Positions 62,560 to 64,000 of a stretch of 64,000 nt of DNA are shown piece after piece. Position numbers and translations under genes: made by a program. Source of the stretch: Tunturibacter psychrotolerans (lineage in GTDB: Bacteria; Acidobacteriota; Terriglobia; Terriglobales; Acidobacteriaceae); NCBI RefSeq assembly GCF_040359615.1, contig NZ_CP132942.1, positions 3,038,001 through 3,102,000 of the forward strand, given 5' to 3'. A model generated the notes under the pieces. The model was not told the origin of the DNA. It did not search any database and worked only from the letters and a program-made list of their open reading frames with translations. Position 1 is the first letter of the stretch. The number at the start of each line of letters is the position of its first letter.

Positions 62560-64000
62560 TACCAGCTCCTGAACTTTGCGGGAGGTTGATACAGACCACC
62601 GGACCAGGCGACCAGGTCTTCCATACTGCGGGCCGCGAGAAGGGCGCGATTTGCCTGGAGCCGCTGCACTCCAATGTCTTCCGGGTATGCAACAATGCCT
62701 TTGCGACGAAGTTCAGCCGTCTCCGCGGGCTTAGCATTCAGACCAACGGGGCTAATGCCTGCAACGGCTGCTAATGCTCGACGGCGCTCCTCGATTCCTT
62801 CCGTCTTATAGAGGTAAGCGATCCCTTCCTCAGTGACGACATGGCTGACATCATCGCCATAGATCATGATCGGCGTGATGGGCATGCCAGCTTTCTTTCC
62901 AACTTCAACCGCATCGAGCGTTTCGACGAAGGCAGGAACTCCACCTTTGGAGAAGGTCTCCAGAGTCTGGACGACAAGTTTTCTGCCGCGAGCGTTCGGG
63001 CTCGGGTCCGTTTTGAGGTCGAGCCACGCAGGTGTCGAATGACGGCGCCCGTGGGGGTCATGTCCCATATTCGGCGCGCCCCCGAAACCGGCCAGACGGC
63101 CAGTTGTTACGGTCGATGAATTGGCATCGCCATCCATCTGCAGGGTTGCACCGATAAAGGCGTCGACCGCGTACTGTCCGGCAAGCTGGCACAACACACG
63201 GTTGGAGCGGAGACTTCCGTCACGGCCGTTAAAGAAGATATCGGGTCTGGCGCGAATGTAGTCATCCATGCCGACTTCGCTGCCAAATGAGTGGACGCTC
63301 TGGACCCAGCCGCTCTCGATGGCCGGGATAAGCGTCGGATGCGGATTGAGCGCGAAGTGCCGGCAGATTTTCCCGCGCAGTCCCAACGACTCTCCATACG
63401 TCGGCAGCAACAGTTCGATGGCCGCGGTATCGAAGCCGATGCCGTGATTGAGCGACTGGACCTGGTGCCGTTCATAGACACCACGAATGACCATCATTCC
63501 GGTAAGGATTTGAAGCTCAGTGATGTGGCGAGGGTCGCGGGTAAAGAGCGGCTCGACTGCGAAGGGTTTGTCGGCTTCCACAACAATGTCCACCCAGGAC
63601 GCTGGAATGTCTACGCGTGGGAGCTTGTCAACGATCTGGTTTACCTGGACGATAACAATCGCATCGTGAAAGGCTGCGGCCTCCACAATCACCGGCGTAT
63701 CTTCAGTGTTTGGGCCTGTAAACAGGTTTCCTTCCTGGTCAGCCTGTTCGGCGCATACCAATACGACGTTAGGGACAAGGTCAACGAGTAGTCGGGCATA
63801 AAGCTCAACATAAGTGTGAATTGCACCGATCTCGAGGACGCCATCCTCCAGAAGCTGGGCTACTCGAAGGCTCTGGGGTCCCGCAAACGCGAAGTCCACT
63901 TTCTTCGCGATACCGAGCTCAAAGAGTGTCAGATGCTCGGGCCGGCTGATGCTTGAAATGATGAGGTGAAGGTCGCGGATCTTCTTCGCATCGACCTGCA
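62559..64000 (-). CDS. mdcA: malonate decarboxylase alpha subunit (partial, N-terminus outside)
   Basis: Acetyl-S-ACP:malonate ACP transferase subunit; 480 residues are visible of about 550, and the frame stays open to the right edge. CoA-transferase-like parts are LHLIISSISRPEHLTLFELG, DFAFAGPQSLRVAQLLEDG, TGMMVIRGVYERHQVQSLNHG and DGDANSSTVTTGRLAGFGGAPNMGHD. MdcA loads malonate by exchanging acetate on the carrier. It is the first visible gene of the operon mdcA-B-C-D-E-F-G-(H). Confidence 0.93.
   Translation of the reverse strand, partial: QVDAKKIRDLHLIISSISRPEHLTLFELGIAKKVDFAFAGPQSLRVAQLLEDGVLEIGAIHTYVELYARLLVDLVPNVVLVCAEQADQEGNLFTGPNTEDTPVIVEAAAFHDAIVIVQVNQIVDKLPRVDIPASWVDIVVEADKPFAVEPLFTRDPRHITELQILTGMMVIRGVYERHQVQSLNHGIGFDTAAIELLLPTYGESLGLRGKICRHFALNPHPTLIPAIESGWVQSVHSFGSEVGMDDYIRARPDIFFNGRDGSLRSNRVLCQLAGQYAVDAFIGATLQMDGDANSSTVTTGRLAGFGGAPNMGHDPHGRRHSTPAWLDLKTDPSPNARGRKLVVQTLETFSKGGVPAFVETLDAVEVGKKAGMPITPIMIYGDDVSHVVTEEGIAYLYKTEGIEERRRALAAVAGISPVGLNAKPAETAELRRKGIVAYPEDIGVQRLQANRALLAARSMEDLVAWSGGLYQPPAKFRSW

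Noticed and set aside
1..64000. CRISPR arrays, tRNA or rRNA genes, and transposase genes
   Set aside because: No regularly spaced identical repeats, cloverleaf-like segments, rRNA sequence or transposase motifs were found on either strand; the only tandem unit is the two-copy AAATTCGTC pair, too few for an array.

Overview
The window most likely comes from a member of the Acidobacteriota, close to the Edaphobacter/Granulicella/Terriglobus group. This is inferred from gene content: a GWxTD-domain protein, a TIGR03118-type secreted protein, an excisionase-like HTH joined to a TolB-like propeller, an outer-membrane protein with a carboxypeptidase-regulatory domain, and composite intergenic repeats built around AAATTCGTC. 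No rRNA, tRNA or CRISPR array was seen.

Region 1 (1-10.8 kb) is housekeeping. It holds a metallo-beta-lactamase-fold hydrolase, a phosphofructokinase with the PPi-type residue pair, a small HTH protein, a metallophosphoesterase, an Xaa-Pro aminopeptidase, accB-accC, thiE and two APC-family permeases. Region 2 (10.8-21.6 kb) is bounded by two copies of one composite intergenic repeat. Between them lie an orphan cyclase-fold protein, an adaptor/ATPase/secreted-protein cluster on the minus strand without a visible permease, the GWxTD protein and a TonB-receptor-like protein. Region 3 (21.6-32.8 kb) carries a sulfatase, two small secreted proteins, the HTH-propeller protein, a GlgM-type glycosyltransferase, a PAS protein, a small hydrolase, a phosphoesterase-cytochrome c pair and a leucine-rich-variant repeat protein.

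Region 4 (32.8-44.5 kb) is accessory and largely extracytoplasmic. Two unrelated secreted proteins share a C-terminal cassette. They are followed by a di-heme oxidoreductase, a frameshifted small secreted protein, a ferritin-like TAT protein, a DUF362 protein, a signal-peptide stub and a GT39-like membrane protein. Region 5 (44.5-49.4 kb) is a patchwork. A broken ParB-like gene meets a truncated FUSC/MdtO-type gene tail to tail. The rest of an MdtNOP-YtcA-like efflux operon follows, and it ends at a chimera of a DUF1275 protein with the C-terminal end of an acetolactate-synthase-like enzyme.

Region 6 (49.5-64 kb) is a co-directional minus-strand catabolic block for C3/C4 acids. It contains malonate decarboxylase genes (mdcA-B-C-D-E, an MdcF-like carrier, mdcG, and a decayed mdcH), an NTF2-like protein, fumarase, malic enzyme, a small FUSC/ArAE membrane protein and lactate-utilisation lutA-lutB-lutC. 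Here lutB carries two opposite one-base frameshifts. Together these genes could feed lactate, malate/fumarate and malonate into pyruvate and acetate units.

Four genes (the 39 kb secreted protein, parB-like, lutB, mdcH) carry apparent single-base frameshifts, several at short homopolymers. Whether these are real decay or assembly error cannot be decided from the sequence alone. I found no clearly new multi-gene system. The strongest unusual signals are the paired composite repeats, the two broken-gene junctions flanking the efflux operon, and the shared C-terminal cassette.
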